64,000 bases of DNA, taken from the NCBI RefSeq assembly GCF_015354405.1, contig NZ_JADKYP010000030.1:19377-83376 (forward strand), read 5' to 3'. The notes under the pieces are model-generated. The model was given only the letters and a program-made list of their open reading frames with translations, made no database searches and was not told the DNA's origin. Origin of the DNA: Nocardia sp. BSTN01 (GTDB lineage: Bacteria; Actinomycetota; Actinomycetes; Mycobacteriales; Mycobacteriaceae). Position numbers and translations under genes: made by a program. Within the stretch, counting starts at the first letter, position 1. Each line of letters opens with the position of its first letter. Shown here one piece after another: positions 17,566-27,921 of this stretch.

Positions 17566-17970
17566 TCAGGCCGAGGTGGTCTGCTCCGGCGCGGCCAGGG
17601 CGTCCGCGACCGTCGGGAACAGCCGCAGCAACGCGTCCAGCGCCGTCACCTCGATCGGGCGCCGCACCGCGGGCGACGCGACCACCCTCAGGCCTCCCGT
17701 CGCGGTGGACTGCGAAGTGGCGAGCAGTACGCTCAGCCCGGCCGACCCGAGGAAGCCGACCTCGGTCATGTCCAGCACCACGGTCGTGGGCTCGGCCTGC
17801 AGCGCCTGGTCGAGGGCCGATTGCAGCTCCGGCGCGGAGTTCATGTCCACTTCACCGGCCACGGTCACGACCACGGCCGAACCTTCCGTGCGCTGCTCGG
17901 TGCGCAGCAGCGGCGACACCCGTTCGCCGCTCATCGGGTCGACCCCAGCGCGAGGCGATTCGTACCGCAT
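17566..17970 (-). CDS. STAS domain anti-sigma factor antagonist
   Basis: A 134-residue STAS protein of the RsbV/SpoIIAA kind. The phosphorylatable Ser lies in VGFLGSAGLSVLL and the strands VVTVAGEVDMNSAPELQSAL and TTVVLDMTEV mark the fold. When unphosphorylated such a protein binds the anti-sigma kinase and frees the sigma factor. It is divergent from the rsbW-sigF pair and is the natural substrate of the receiver-phosphatase encoded two genes to the left. ATG 17970 gives 134 residues; ATG 17934 (MSGERVS) gives 122 and is equally plausible. Confidence 0.88.
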   Translation of the reverse strand: MRYESPRAGVDPMSGERVSPLLRTEQRTEGSAVVVTVAGEVDMNSAPELQSALDQALQAEPTTVVLDMTEVGFLGSAGLSVLLATSQSTATGGLRVVASPAVRRPIEVTALDALLRLFPTVADALAAPEQTTSA

Positions 17971-18161
17971 TTCGCCACTTCGATACCTCCGGCGTATTTC
18001 GATCTGCGCCGCTGTCCGCGGCGTGGCGACGATTCGCCGCTGACCAACATACCCGTTTCGGCGCGATCCGAACGGGGGCCTTCACTTCGATCGGAGGGCG
18101 CCGGGCGGGCGCTCGCGTACGCTGTGAAATCGTTTCGCGGCACGATATTTGGGAGCAACGA

Positions 18162-18596
18162 ATGGGCATGGTCGAGAAAGTGTCCCCGGACGCGGGGACC
18201 ACTGCGGTCGGATTCCAGGTACCGGCCGATGCGGCGCAATTGATGATGGTCCGGGCATTGACCGAAACCGTCGCTCTGGTCGCCGATTTCGGTATCGATG
18301 AGGCCACCGATATCCGTCTGGCCGTCGACGAGGTGGTCAGCGCGCTGATCGTGGACGCGGCCGCCGAATCGGTGATCGATTGCACATTCACCGCGACCGA
18401 AACCACCATGGACGTGCGCGTAGCCGCCGTCACCACGACCGCGGGCAGCCCGGATACCAACAGCTTCGGCTGGCATATCGTCTCGACGCTGACCCAGTGG
18501 GTGAAGACCGAGAGTTCGGACTACGACGCATCCGTGGGCGGGCACCCGACCGTCGTCGAGTTCCGCTGGGCACGTGGCGGAACCGATGTCGACTGA
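18162..18596 (+). CDS. rsbW: anti-sigma factor / serine kinase (RsbW/UsfX-like)
   Basis: A 144-residue HATPase_c_2 protein. Recognisable features are VPADAAQLMMVRALTETVALVADFG and the N-box region DEATDIRLAVDEVVSALI, while the G boxes are weakly conserved, as in M. tuberculosis UsfX (RsbW) next to sigF. It should hold the downstream sigma factor inactive and phosphorylate a STAS antagonist. GGGAG precedes the ATG by a good distance. The 3' end overlaps the start of the sigma factor gene, the usual arrangement for a stoichiometric pair. Confidence 0.85.
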   Translation: MGMVEKVSPDAGTTAVGFQVPADAAQLMMVRALTETVALVADFGIDEATDIRLAVDEVVSALIVDAAAESVIDCTFTATETTMDVRVAAVTTTAGSPDTNSFGWHIVSTLTQWVKTESSDYDASVGGHPTVVEFRWARGGTDVD

Positions 18597-19383
18597 GAAC
18601 GGTTCGGGCACCGCGCGCCATCCCGACGGTTACGACGACGTCGCCCCGCTGTTCGTCGAGCTCGCCGCCCTGCCCGAGGACGACCCGGAGCACGACCGGC
18701 TGCGCGAACGCATCATCAACCGGTGTCTGCCGCTGGCCGAGCACATCGCGCGCAAGTTCAGCGGGCGCGGCGAGAACTTCGAGGATCTCCTGCAGATCGC
18801 CCGAGTGGGCCTGGTCGCGGCCGTCGACCGGTTCGATCCCACGCAGGGGTCGCCGTTCCTGGCCTTCGCGGTGCCGACGGTGATGGGCGAGGTGCGCCGC
18901 CACTTCCGCGATCACACCTGGGCGCTGCGGGTGCCCCGGCGGATCAAGGAGATCCAGACCGCGCTGGGACCGACCGTGGAGACGCTGTCGCAACGGCTGG
19001 GCCGGATGCCGCGGGCGCGGGAGATCGCCGAGGAGATGGACGCCGATCTGGGTGAGGTGACGCAGGCGCTGATCGCCCGCAACGCCTATCAGACCCAATC
19101 GCTGGACACGCCTACCTCGGAGGACGACAGCCGTTCCGGGAATGCGATCCTCGACACGCTGGGTGACGTGGATCCGACTTTCGGCTCGATCGACGACACT
19201 CTGACGGTGAAGCCGCTTATCGATGCCCTGCCGGAGAAGGAGCGGTACGTGCTGACCATGCGTTTCTTCGGCGGAATGACGCAGGAGCAGATCGCGCGGG
19301 AACTCGGCTGTTCCCAGATGCAGGTGTCGCGGATCCTGACGAGAACGCTCAAACAGCTGCGCGAGAAAGCGCTGCGCGACTGA
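18574..19383 (+). CDS. sigF: SigF/SigB-type alternative RNA polymerase sigma factor
   Basis: A 265-269 residue group-3 sigma factor. Region 2 shows HIARKFSGRGENFEDLLQIARVGLVAAVDRFDPTQG-type sequence with the -10 recognition helix, region 3 includes RVPRRIKEIQTAL, and region 4 ends with MTQEQIARELGCSQMQVSRIL as the -35 helix-turn-helix. It follows and overlaps the RsbW-type gene as in mycobacteria, where SigF governs stationary-phase and stress genes. GTG 18574 or ATG 18586 may be the start. I found no convincing SigF-type promoter (GTTT then GGGTA) directly upstream, so self-activation is not shown. Confidence 0.92.
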   Translation: MAEPMSTENGSGTARHPDGYDDVAPLFVELAALPEDDPEHDRLRERIINRCLPLAEHIARKFSGRGENFEDLLQIARVGLVAAVDRFDPTQGSPFLAFAVPTVMGEVRRHFRDHTWALRVPRRIKEIQTALGPTVETLSQRLGRMPRAREIAEEMDADLGEVTQALIARNAYQTQSLDTPTSEDDSRSGNAILDTLGDVDPTFGSIDDTLTVKPLIDALPEKERYVLTMRFFGGMTQEQIARELGCSQMQVSRILTRTLKQLREKALRD

Positions 19384-19482
19384 GGTAGGCCGACGGCGTC
19401 GCATGGCGTGCGGGAAAGGGGGTATCGCGGATGCCGAGGAGATCATCGAGTGGAGATCATCGGTTGCGATCGGAATGAGGAC

Positions 19483-19980
19483 ATGAGCGGATTTCCAGAT
19501 CCCCCGGGCGACCCCGCCCCAGGGCCCGCGATACGCGAGCCGCACCCGCTACGGGTGGCCCCCTTCGAGGCGAATTTCCCGTCGCAGGCCGACCGGATCG
19601 CCGAGGTGCGCCACGATCTGCGGGCCTGGCTCGAGCGCGGGGGAATCGGCTCGGAACAGATCTACGATCTGTTGCTGGCGGTGGACGAGGCCTGCACGAA
19701 TGCCGTGGAGCACGGCTACCGCCAGGGTGCCGGCATGGTGGGTCTGCGCGGGGAGATCAGCGGGTCGGACCTGTACCTGACCATCGTCGACCACGGCAGC
19801 TGGGAACCTCGCGCGGAGGTTCCGGATCCGGTGCGCGGGCGGGGACTGTCGATCATGCGCGCTCTGGTGCGCGATGTCGAGATCACCACCGGCGCCGACG
19901 GCACCCGCGTCGCGATGCACACCGAAATAGTCTCGGCGCCAACGGGTTCCGAGTCGACCGCGGGGTACGACCGGGGGTAG
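19483..19980 (+). CDS. second HATPase_c_2 anti-sigma regulatory protein
   Basis: A 165-residue kinase-like protein with a better preserved ATP site than its neighbour: N box [18 protein letters not shown], Asp in IVDHGSW and the glycine loop [11 protein letters not shown]. Such proteins are RsbW or RsbT-like serine kinases acting on STAS proteins. A second one beside an RsbW-SigF pair suggests an extra input layer or a different sigma/antagonist partner. ATG 19483 is preceded by AATGAGGAC; GTG 19450 upstream in frame is possible. It ends at a short hairpin. Confidence 0.85.
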   Translation: MSGFPDPPGDPAPGPAIREPHPLRVAPFEANFPSQADRIAEVRHDLRAWLERGGIGSEQIYDLLLAVDEACTNAVEHGYRQGAGMVGLRGEISGSDLYLTIVDHGSWEPRAEVPDPVRGRGLSIMRALVRDVEITTGADGTRVAMHTEIVSAPTGSESTAGYDRG

Positions 19981-19987
19981 TCCGTTA

Positions 19988-20008
19988 ATACCCGCGGCGA
20001 GCGGGTAT
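19988..20008 (+). terminator. hairpin after the anti-sigma regulatory gene
   Basis: ATACCCGC (19988-19995), loop GGCGA, GCGGGTAT (20001-20008): a perfect 8-base inverted repeat eight bases after the stop codon, without a T-run. Confidence 0.5.
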
Positions 20009-20119
20009 GCGGTAGGCAGAAGGCGGGCGAGGCGGGCGCCGCGGCGGGATTTTTCGGGCCCCCACCGGGGTTGTACCGGTGCGAGACTTGGGGCGGGGAC
20101 CCGATTCGAAGGAGGAAGC

Positions 20120-20635
20120 GTGACCGACACGCGCACGGCGATTCTGGCAGGCGGATGCTTCTGGGGTATGGAGGAGCTGATCCGCAAGCAGCCGGGTGTG
20201 ATTTCCACGCGCGTCGGATACACCGGCGGGCGCAACGATCACCCCACCTACCGCAACCATCCGGGCCATGCCGAGGCCGTGGAGATCGTCTACGACCCCG
20301 CGCGCACCGACTACCGGGCCCTGCTCGAGTTCTTCTTCCAGATCCACGATCCGTCGACGAAGGATCGCCAGGGCAACGACGTCGGCAGCAGCTATCGGTC
20401 CGCGATCTTCTATCTCGACGACGAGCAGAAGGCGGTCGCGCTGGACACGATCGCCGATGTGGACGCCTCCGGGCTGTGGCCGGGCAAGGTGGTCACCGAG
20501 GTGACCCCGGCGTCCGATTTCTGGGAGGCCGAACCGGAGCACCAGGACTACCTGCAGCGTTATCCGAACGGCTACACCTGCCACTTCCCCCGGCCGGGCT
20601 GGAAACTGCCCAAGCGCGCCGCGACCCCGCAGTAG
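20120..20635 (+). CDS. msrA: peptide-methionine (S)-S-oxide reductase
   Basis: A 171-residue MsrA that repairs methionine S-sulfoxide. The catalytic Cys is in GGCFWGMEE at residues about 12-20, and [21 protein letters not shown]-type substrate-pocket sequence follows, then FQIHDPST and [10 protein letters not shown]. The C-terminus has a single further Cys in [11 protein letters not shown], which may act as the resolving residue. GTG at 20120 is preceded by a strong GAAGGAGGA site. It sits next to the stress sigma island and to an F420-type reductase gene six bases downstream. Confidence 0.95.
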   Translation: MTDTRTAILAGGCFWGMEELIRKQPGVISTRVGYTGGRNDHPTYRNHPGHAEAVEIVYDPARTDYRALLEFFFQIHDPSTKDRQGNDVGSSYRSAIFYLDDEQKAVALDTIADVDASGLWPGKVVTEVTPASDFWEAEPEHQDYLQRYPNGYTCHFPRPGWKLPKRAATPQ

Positions 20636-20641
20636 GCCGGC

Positions 20642-21145
20642 ATGTCGGACCGCACTCGTCGCTCACGTATCGGCAATCCACTGTCGGCCCTGGGACGCGC
20701 GATCGCCCGCATCCCGTGGGTGATGCGCACCGGTCCGGTCGTGATCGTGCTGGAACGCGTCATCCGCCGGCTCACCGGCGGCCGGCACGGCGTACTCGAC
20801 CTGGCGGGTCTGCCGTCGATGGAGCTGACGGTGCGCGGACGTAAATCCGGGTTGCCACGGACGGTGTCGCTGCTGTACGTGCCGGACGGGCCCGAGCGAT
20901 ATCTGCTGATCGGGTCCAACTGGGGGCGGCCGGAACATCCGTCCTGGTCGGCGAATCTGGCCGCCGCCTCCGACGCCGAAATACACAGTGGCGGAAGGCG
21001 AATCAAGGTGCGGGTCCGGCAGCTGAGCGGATCCGAGCGTGAGGACGCCTGGGCTCGCGCGGTGGCCTATTGGCCCGGATACACCATGGAACAGCGTCTG
21101 GCGGGCACGCGCCGGTTCCGGCTGTTCGAATTGACGCCCATCTGA
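20642..21145 (+). CDS. nitroreductase/deazaflavin(F420)-dependent oxidoreductase family protein (Ddn-like)
   Basis: A 167-residue split-barrel protein. The region LTVRGRKSGLPRTVSLLYVPDGPERYLLIGSNWGRPEHPSW is the hallmark of the actinobacterial family that includes Ddn, in which Gly-Arg-Lys-Ser-Gly and the SNWG loop contact cofactor F420. Members reduce quinones or nitro compounds with F420H2. It starts six bases after msrA and may be co-transcribed, giving a small redox-defence operon. The substrate is unknown. Confidence 0.85.
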   Translation: MSDRTRRSRIGNPLSALGRAIARIPWVMRTGPVVIVLERVIRRLTGGRHGVLDLAGLPSMELTVRGRKSGLPRTVSLLYVPDGPERYLLIGSNWGRPEHPSWSANLAAASDAEIHSGGRRIKVRVRQLSGSEREDAWARAVAYWPGYTMEQRLAGTRRFRLFELTPI

Positions 21146-21286
21146 GCCGAGTTCGACGGTGCGCACCGGCCGGTTTCGCTCCCGCGGCGGGGCGGCCTGC
21201 TGGACAATGGGGCCGAGCCGACGATGTGCGGCCCGGCCCCAGGTACCGCCGGAACGCATGGCGCGGACCGAGCGGCGACGGGTGAG

Positions 21287-22549
21287 ATGCGGATGCGATC
21301 AGGACAGGACAGTGCTCTGCTGCGGCGACGCGCGGCACTGGAACGGCAGTGGGCGCGTTGGGTTCCGAGCCCGCGCGAGCTCCCGGCGACCCCGGCCGTG
21401 TGTTCTCTCGATGCTCCCGATGCCGATGCGGCGCAGCCCCGGGCCGATGTGGCGCAGTCCTGGGTGCGATCGCGCGCGTTCGTCGATCCGGCCACCGACT
21501 GCGCGCCCGCCGTGGCCGGCGATGTCGCGTCGAAATGGGCCGATTCGCCGCTGCGCGGACCGATCGCCGAACTCTCCGATCAACTGCACAGCATCACCCA
21601 CGACGCCGGATTCGTCGCCGCCGTCACCGACGAAGCGGGAACCATCCTGTGGTCCGACGGCGGTCAGGTGATGCGACGGCGTGCCGAGCGGGTCGGCTTC
21701 ACCCCCGGCGGTCGCTGGGACGAGAACCACATGGGCACCAACGCGCTGTCGCTGGCATTGCACACCGGGCGCCCGAGCAGTGTGTTCTCCGCCGAACATC
21801 TGGTCGAAGCGTTGCACGGCTGGGTCTGCTACTGCGCGCCGATCCGGGACGCGGGCGGCCGGCAGCTCGGCGTGCTGGATCTGTCCACCACCTGGGATCG
21901 TTCGCATCCGCTGGCCATGTCCACGGTGTTGTCGCTCACCGCCGCGGTGGAGGCGAAACTGCAAGGCGGCGTGGCGAATACGGCCGCGGGCGTGCGGCTG
22001 GAATGTCTCGGCGCCGCCGGACTGACCAGGGGCGGGCGGCCGCTGCGGTTGCGCCGCCGGCTGCTCGAAATCCTGACCCTGCTGGCCCTCGAACCCGACG
22101 GCTACACCCCGGAACGGTTGCAGCTGGCCGTCTACGGCGACCGGCCCACCGGTTCCAGCACGCTCAAGGCCGACGTCTCACATCTGCGCCGCGCCACCGG
22201 CGGCGATATCAGCAATCGGGTCTATCGGCTGACCACACCGGTGTCCTGCGATGCCACCGATATGCTCGCCGCCCTGGCGACCGGGGACACCGCCACCGCC
22301 GTGCGGCTGTATCGCGGCCCGCTGCTGCCGGGCTCGCAGACACCGGGCATCGTCGAATGGCGCGAACACCTCGAAGTCGGTATCCGCACCGCGGTCCTGT
22401 CGGCCGGTGAGGCCGAATACGCCCTGGACTACGGCGCGAAAGCGCCCGGTGACATCGAGATCCACGAACACGCGCTGCGGCTGCTACCCGCCCGCGACGC
22501 GCGCCGCGCGGTGGCCGCCGCGCGTTTGCACAGCGCACTGCGCAGCTGA
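21287..22549 (+). CDS. GAF domain transcriptional regulator of the aldehyde dehydrogenase operon
   Basis: A 420-residue regulator. Residues about 40-230 resemble the sensory half of AcoR-like activators (SWVRSRAFVDP, DENHMGTNALSLALHTGRP, CYCAPIRDAGGRQLGVLDLST, a GAF domain). The AAA+ sigma-54 module of AcoR is absent; the C-terminal part instead carries GRPLRLRRRLLEILTLLALEPDGYTPERL and SSTLKADVSHLRRATG, which looks like an OmpR/SARP-type winged helix. It is immediately upstream of the aldehyde dehydrogenase gene and is the obvious local activator. ATG 21287 chosen; ATG 21293 is also possible. Confidence 0.75.
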   Translation: MRMRSGQDSALLRRRAALERQWARWVPSPRELPATPAVCSLDAPDADAAQPRADVAQSWVRSRAFVDPATDCAPAVAGDVASKWADSPLRGPIAELSDQLHSITHDAGFVAAVTDEAGTILWSDGGQVMRRRAERVGFTPGGRWDENHMGTNALSLALHTGRPSSVFSAEHLVEALHGWVCYCAPIRDAGGRQLGVLDLSTTWDRSHPLAMSTVLSLTAAVEAKLQGGVANTAAGVRLECLGAAGLTRGGRPLRLRRRLLEILTLLALEPDGYTPERLQLAVYGDRPTGSSTLKADVSHLRRATGGDISNRVYRLTTPVSCDATDMLAALATGDTATAVRLYRGPLLPGSQTPGIVEWREHLEVGIRTAVLSAGEAEYALDYGAKAPGDIEIHEHALRLLPARDARRAVAAARLHSALRS

Positions 22550-22702
22550 TCGGCGCTGCGAAGTCGATCGGGCGCTGCGAAGCTGATCGCGACGCGCCCG
22601 CCGCGTTCAACCTTGTGCCAACCCTCGCGGCCCATAGTGGTCCACATCACGGCGAGCCCTGTCGTGATGCGACCCTTCGTGACTCATCGAGGAGCACCCG
22701 TC

Positions 22703-24219
<1,517 letters not shown>

Positions 24220-24220
<1 letters not shown>

Positions 24221-24615
24221 TGGGTACCCGCGTCGACCTGACCGAGGCCGCGCAGACATTGCTGGACGATCTGATTCGTCAGCACGGGCCGGTCATGTTC
24301 CATCAGTCCGGCGGGTGTTGTGACGGCAGCGCGCCGATGTGCTTCCCGCGCGGGGAATTCCGCGTGGGCGCCTCGGATGTACTGCTCGACCGGGTCGGCG
24401 CCGATACCCCGTTCTGGATGAGCGCCGATCAGTACGAGTACTGGAAGCACACCTATCTGACCGTCGACGTGGTTCCCGGGCGGGGGAGCGGGTTCTCGCT
24501 CGAAGCTCCCGAGGGGGTGCGGTTCCTGATCCGGTCCCGGCTGCTCACCGATGCCGAAGTGGCCGAACTCGATTCCGAACCGCCGCCGCTCACCGGGGCG
24601 GATGCGGTGAGTTGA
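24220..24615 (+). CDS. DUF779 protein paired with aldehyde dehydrogenase
   Basis: A 131-residue protein of the DUF779 family. It has the conserved MFHQSGGCCDGSAPMCFP block with three Cys, suggestive of a metal or redox site, and YEYWKHTYLTVDVVPGRGSGFSLE. ATG shares its A with the stop codon of the aldehyde dehydrogenase (TGATG), so it is made from the same transcript. Its role is not known; the constant pairing suggests it supports the dehydrogenase. A 14-base-pair hairpin follows. Confidence 0.88.
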
Positions 24616-24625
24616 CGCATGCCGC

Positions 24626-24673
24626 CGGCGAGGCGGATCCGCGGCCCACACGGCCCGTAGATCCGCCTCGCCG
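24626..24673 (+). terminator. hairpin terminator after the aldehyde dehydrogenase/DUF779 operon
   Basis: CGGCGAGGCGGATC (24626-24639) pairs perfectly with GATCCGCCTCGCCG (24660-24673) across a 20-base loop, 10 bases after the DUF779 stop codon. Confidence 0.7.
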
Positions 24674-24778
24674 CGGTGCGTGCGGCGTATTCTGGCCGGG
24701 ATCGTCCGCCAGTATCCGTATCGAGGTGCCGCTCGAGAACAGTGCCCGGCCCGCGGCATCGGTGACGAGAGGGGCCGC

Positions 24779-25561
24779 ATGTCGGCGCGTACGGCATTGT
24801 TCATCACCTGTGTCAACGACGTCATGTATCCGGGAACCGGCCGGGCGGCGGTGGCGTTGCTGCGCCGGCTCGGCGTCGAGGTCGACTTTCCGATGGCCCA
24901 GAGTTGTTGCGGCCAAATGCATGCCAACACCGGCTACCGGGCCGACACCGCGAAGATGGCCCGGCATTTCGTCTCGGTGTTCGGTGACTACGACCGGATC
25001 GTCGTGCCGTCGGCCTCGTGTGGCGCGGCGCCCGGCGAGTTCTACCGGGTGGTGGCCGAGCAGGTCGGCGACGACGCGCTGGCCCGCGATGCCGAGGCGC
25101 TGCTGCCCAGAATCCGGGAGCTGACCGAATTCCTCACCGACGATCTGGGTGTCGTCGATGTGGGCGCCTATTTCCCGCATCGGGTGACCTATCATCCGAC
25201 CTGCCATTCGCTACGCGTGCAACGCATCGGCGACCGCCCCTACCGATTGTTGCGCGCGGTGGCCGGGCTCGATCTGGTCGAATTGCCCGCGGCCGACGAA
25301 TGCTGCGGATTCGGCGGCACCTTCTCGGTGAAGAATGCCGCCGCCTCCGGCGCGATGAACGCCGACAAGGCGGCGCACGTGCGCGAGACGGGCGCGAGTG
25401 TGGTGACCGCCGTGGACAATTCGTGCCTGATGAACATCGGCGGGCGTCTGGCCGCCGACGCGACCGCGGTGCGCGATCTGCATCTGGTGGAAATCCTGGC
25501 GCGCACGAAGGCCGACGGGCCGATGCCCGGGCTGCCGGTGGCCGCGGGAGCCCGCTCGTGA
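24779..25561 (+). CDS. lutA: lactate utilization protein A (Fe-S oxidoreductase subunit)
   Basis: A 260-residue protein with two cysteine-rich CCG-type modules: SCCGQMHANTGY with the following PSASCGAAPG, and HPTCHSLR with ECCGFGGTFSVKN. These are the signatures of LutA (YkgE), which with LutB and LutC oxidises L-lactate to pyruvate. ATG 24779 follows GAGAGGGG. Its stop overlaps the GTG start of lutB. The three genes form one operon with four-base overlaps. Confidence 0.94.
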   Translation: MSARTALFITCVNDVMYPGTGRAAVALLRRLGVEVDFPMAQSCCGQMHANTGYRADTAKMARHFVSVFGDYDRIVVPSASCGAAPGEFYRVVAEQVGDDALARDAEALLPRIRELTEFLTDDLGVVDVGAYFPHRVTYHPTCHSLRVQRIGDRPYRLLRAVAGLDLVELPAADECCGFGGTFSVKNAAASGAMNADKAAHVRETGASVVTAVDNSCLMNIGGRLAADATAVRDLHLVEILARTKADGPMPGLPVAAGARS

Positions 25562-27030
25562 GCAAGAGTTTCGTCGGCTGGCCGCCGTTCCCGCAGGCCG
25601 CGCGGACCGCGACCGCGGACGACCGGTTGCGCGCCAATGTGCACCGTGCCACCCACACCATCCGCGCCAAGCGCGACGCCCTGGTGGCCGAACGACCGGA
25701 CTGGGAGGAACTGCGCACCGCCGCGGCCGCGGTCAAGGACGAGGTGCTGCGCCGTCTCGACATCTATCTGGAGCGACTGGCCGGTGCGGTGGAAGGCGCT
25801 GGGGGAGTGGTCCATTGGGCAACCGATGCCGCCGAGGCCAACGCCGTCGTCACCGCACTGGTCCGGGCGACCGGCGAGAAGGAGATCGTCAAGGCCAAAT
25901 CCATGCTGTCGGAGGAGATCGGCCTGGACGAGGCGCTGACGGCGGCCGGAATCGACACCCGCGAAACCGATCTCGCCGAGATCATCCTGCAATTGGGCGA
26001 CGATCTGCCCTCTCATATCGTGGTGCCGTCGATGCACCTGAACCGCAGCCAGATTCGCGACATCTTCCGCCGCGAGATGGGCAAGCACGGCCGTCCCGCG
26101 CCGGACGATCTGACCGACGATCCGCAGGCGCTCGCCGATGCGTCGCGGCTGCATCTGCGGGAGAAGTTCCTGCGCGCGAAGGTCGGCATCACCGGCGCGA
26201 ATTTCCTTGTCGCCGAGAGCGGAACGGTGGTGATGGTGGAGTCGGAGGGTAACGGGCGGATGTGCCTGACCCTGCCCGAGACGCTGATCACGGTGGCCGG
26301 CATCGAGAAGGTGATTCCGAGCTGGCGCGATCTGGAGATCTATCTGGAGTTGCTGGCCCGCAGCGCGACGGGGGAGCGGATGTCGCCGTATGTGTCGACC
26401 TGGACCGGCGTCACCGCCCAGGACGGTCCCTCGGTCTTCCACCTGGTCCTGGTGGACAACGGCCGAACCCGCGCGCTGCGCGACGAGCTCGGGCGGGAAG
26501 CGTTGCGCTGCATCCGCTGTGGCGCCTGCATGAATATCTGCCCGGTCTACGAACGCACCGGCGGACAGGCTTACGGTTCGGTCTATCCGGGGCCGATCGG
26601 TGCCATTCTCAACCCGTTGCTGAAGGGCGCCGACGATCCGCAGACCGCCTCGCTGCCGTATGCGTCGGCGCTGTGCGGGGCCTGCGACGACGTCTGCCCG
26701 GTCCGTATCGATATCACCGGGAATCTGCTGGCCCTGCGCCATCGGGTGGCCGAGGGTGAGGCGGCGGTGAAGCATCGGGTCGAGCGGGCGGCCTTCGACG
26801 CGATGGCGGGATTCATGAGCCATCCGGCGCTGTGGGGTGCGGCCGTGCGTTCGGCGGCGCGCATCGGCGTCGCGGTCCCGAAGCGGCATCTGCCCGGTCC
26901 GCTGGGCGGGTGGACCGACAGCCGGCGGGTCCCCGACATCCCCGCCGAATCGTTTCGCCGCTGGTGGGCGCGCACCGACGGCGGCCGCCACGACGACGAG
27001 AGCGCCAACGACGAGGGGGGCGGCTCGTGA
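25558..27030 (+). CDS. lutB: lactate utilization protein B (Fe-S subunit)
   Basis: A 490-residue protein joining an LUD domain (residues about 60-290: HWATDAAEANAVV, VKAKSMLSEEIGLDEAL, ITGANFLVAESGTVVMVESEGNGR) to a ferredoxin-like domain with two 4Fe-4S motifs, CIRCGACMNICPVY and CGACDDVCPVRI. It is the central electron-transfer subunit of the LutABC lactate oxidation complex. GTG 25558 overlaps the stop of lutA; its stop overlaps the GTG of lutC. Length and domain order are normal for the family. Confidence 0.95.
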   Translation: MSKSFVGWPPFPQAARTATADDRLRANVHRATHTIRAKRDALVAERPDWEELRTAAAAVKDEVLRRLDIYLERLAGAVEGAGGVVHWATDAAEANAVVTALVRATGEKEIVKAKSMLSEEIGLDEALTAAGIDTRETDLAEIILQLGDDLPSHIVVPSMHLNRSQIRDIFRREMGKHGRPAPDDLTDDPQALADASRLHLREKFLRAKVGITGANFLVAESGTVVMVESEGNGRMCLTLPETLITVAGIEKVIPSWRDLEIYLELLARSATGERMSPYVSTWTGVTAQDGPSVFHLVLVDNGRTRALRDELGREALRCIRCGACMNICPVYERTGGQAYGSVYPGPIGAILNPLLKGADDPQTASLPYASALCGACDDVCPVRIDITGNLLALRHRVAEGEAAVKHRVERAAFDAMAGFMSHPALWGAAVRSAARIGVAVPKRHLPGPLGGWTDSRRVPDIPAESFRRWWARTDGGRHDDESANDEGGGS

Positions 27031-27671
27031 ATGCGCGCGAGACGATTCTGCGACGCGTCCGCGAGGCCATCGGCGAACCGGTGGACGCGGTCGCCGTGCC
27101 GCGCGACTATCTGCGGACCGCGCCGGGAGTCGACCCAGACGATCGTGGCGCGATCCTGGAGCTGTTCGAACAGCGACTGGAACGCTATGGCGCTCAAGTG
27201 CGTCGGACCACCCTGGCCGGGGTCGCCGCGACCGTGGACCGGGAGCTGCGGAACGCGTCGGCGCGGGTGGTGCTGACGCCGCCCGGACTGCCGGACATCT
27301 GGACGGCCCTGTGGGCGGACCGCTCCGAGCACCGCGTCGTGACCGACGATCCGCCGCTGACGACGCTCGAACTGGACGCGGTCGACGCGGTCGTGACCAC
27401 CTGCGCCGCGGCGATCGCGCAATCGGGCACGATCGTCCTGGACGGCGACGCCGGACAGGGCCGCCGCGCGCCCACCCTCGTCCCGGACTGTCACGTCTGC
27501 GTGGTCCACGCCGAACAGGTGAAAACCGCACTGCCGGAGGTCGTTCCGCGTCTCGACCCGCGCCGCCCGACCACCTGGATCAGCGGTCCGTCGGCCACCG
27601 TGGATATCGAGATGACCCGCGTGCAGGGTGTGCACGGGCCCAGGCGATTGCTCGTGATCCTGGTGGAGTGA
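27027..27671 (+). CDS. lutC: lactate utilization protein C (LUD domain)
   Basis: A 214-residue LUD-domain protein, the third part of the LutABC system. The sequence has VDAVVTTCAAAIAQSGTIVLDG and a C-terminal GPSATVDIEMTRVQGVHGPRRL block that marks LutC. GTG 27027 lies in a GTGA overlap with lutB. I saw no FadR-type LutR or permease beside the operon, so control and lactate uptake must be encoded elsewhere. Confidence 0.93.
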   Translation: MNARETILRRVREAIGEPVDAVAVPRDYLRTAPGVDPDDRGAILELFEQRLERYGAQVRRTTLAGVAATVDRELRNASARVVLTPPGLPDIWTALWADRSEHRVVTDDPPLTTLELDAVDAVVTTCAAAIAQSGTIVLDGDAGQGRRAPTLVPDCHVCVVHAEQVKTALPEVVPRLDPRRPTTWISGPSATVDIEMTRVQGVHGPRRLLVILVE

Positions 27672-27921
27672 GAACAGCCCGAACCGCCTTCCCTTCCGCT
27701 GTCACGGACGAGGGCAGGACGCCTGGCCTGCGATCAGGGACCGGCCGCGTGGATCGGCAGGGTGTAGGCGGCCGATGGCTGATCGTGGTACATCTCCGGA
27801 TGGGCGGCCGTCATCGACTCCGGCACAGTGCGGAAGCGGCGGGAACGTCATGCGTGGATCATGGTCGATCGGTACTCGCCGACAGGAAGTGAGATCGACC
27901 GCGCGGTGAAGGAGGTGTCCG

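Noticed and set aside
18130-18155. SigF-type promoter (GTTT, 15 bases, GGGAGC) before the anti-sigma gene
   Set aside because: The supposed -10 is the ribosome-binding site GGGAG and lacks the TA of GGGTA, so self-regulation by SigF is not supported.
22550-22702. Sigma-54 promoter before the aldehyde dehydrogenase gene, as in acoR systems
   Set aside because: No GG-N10-GC element was seen and the regulator lacks the AAA+ domain needed for sigma-54.
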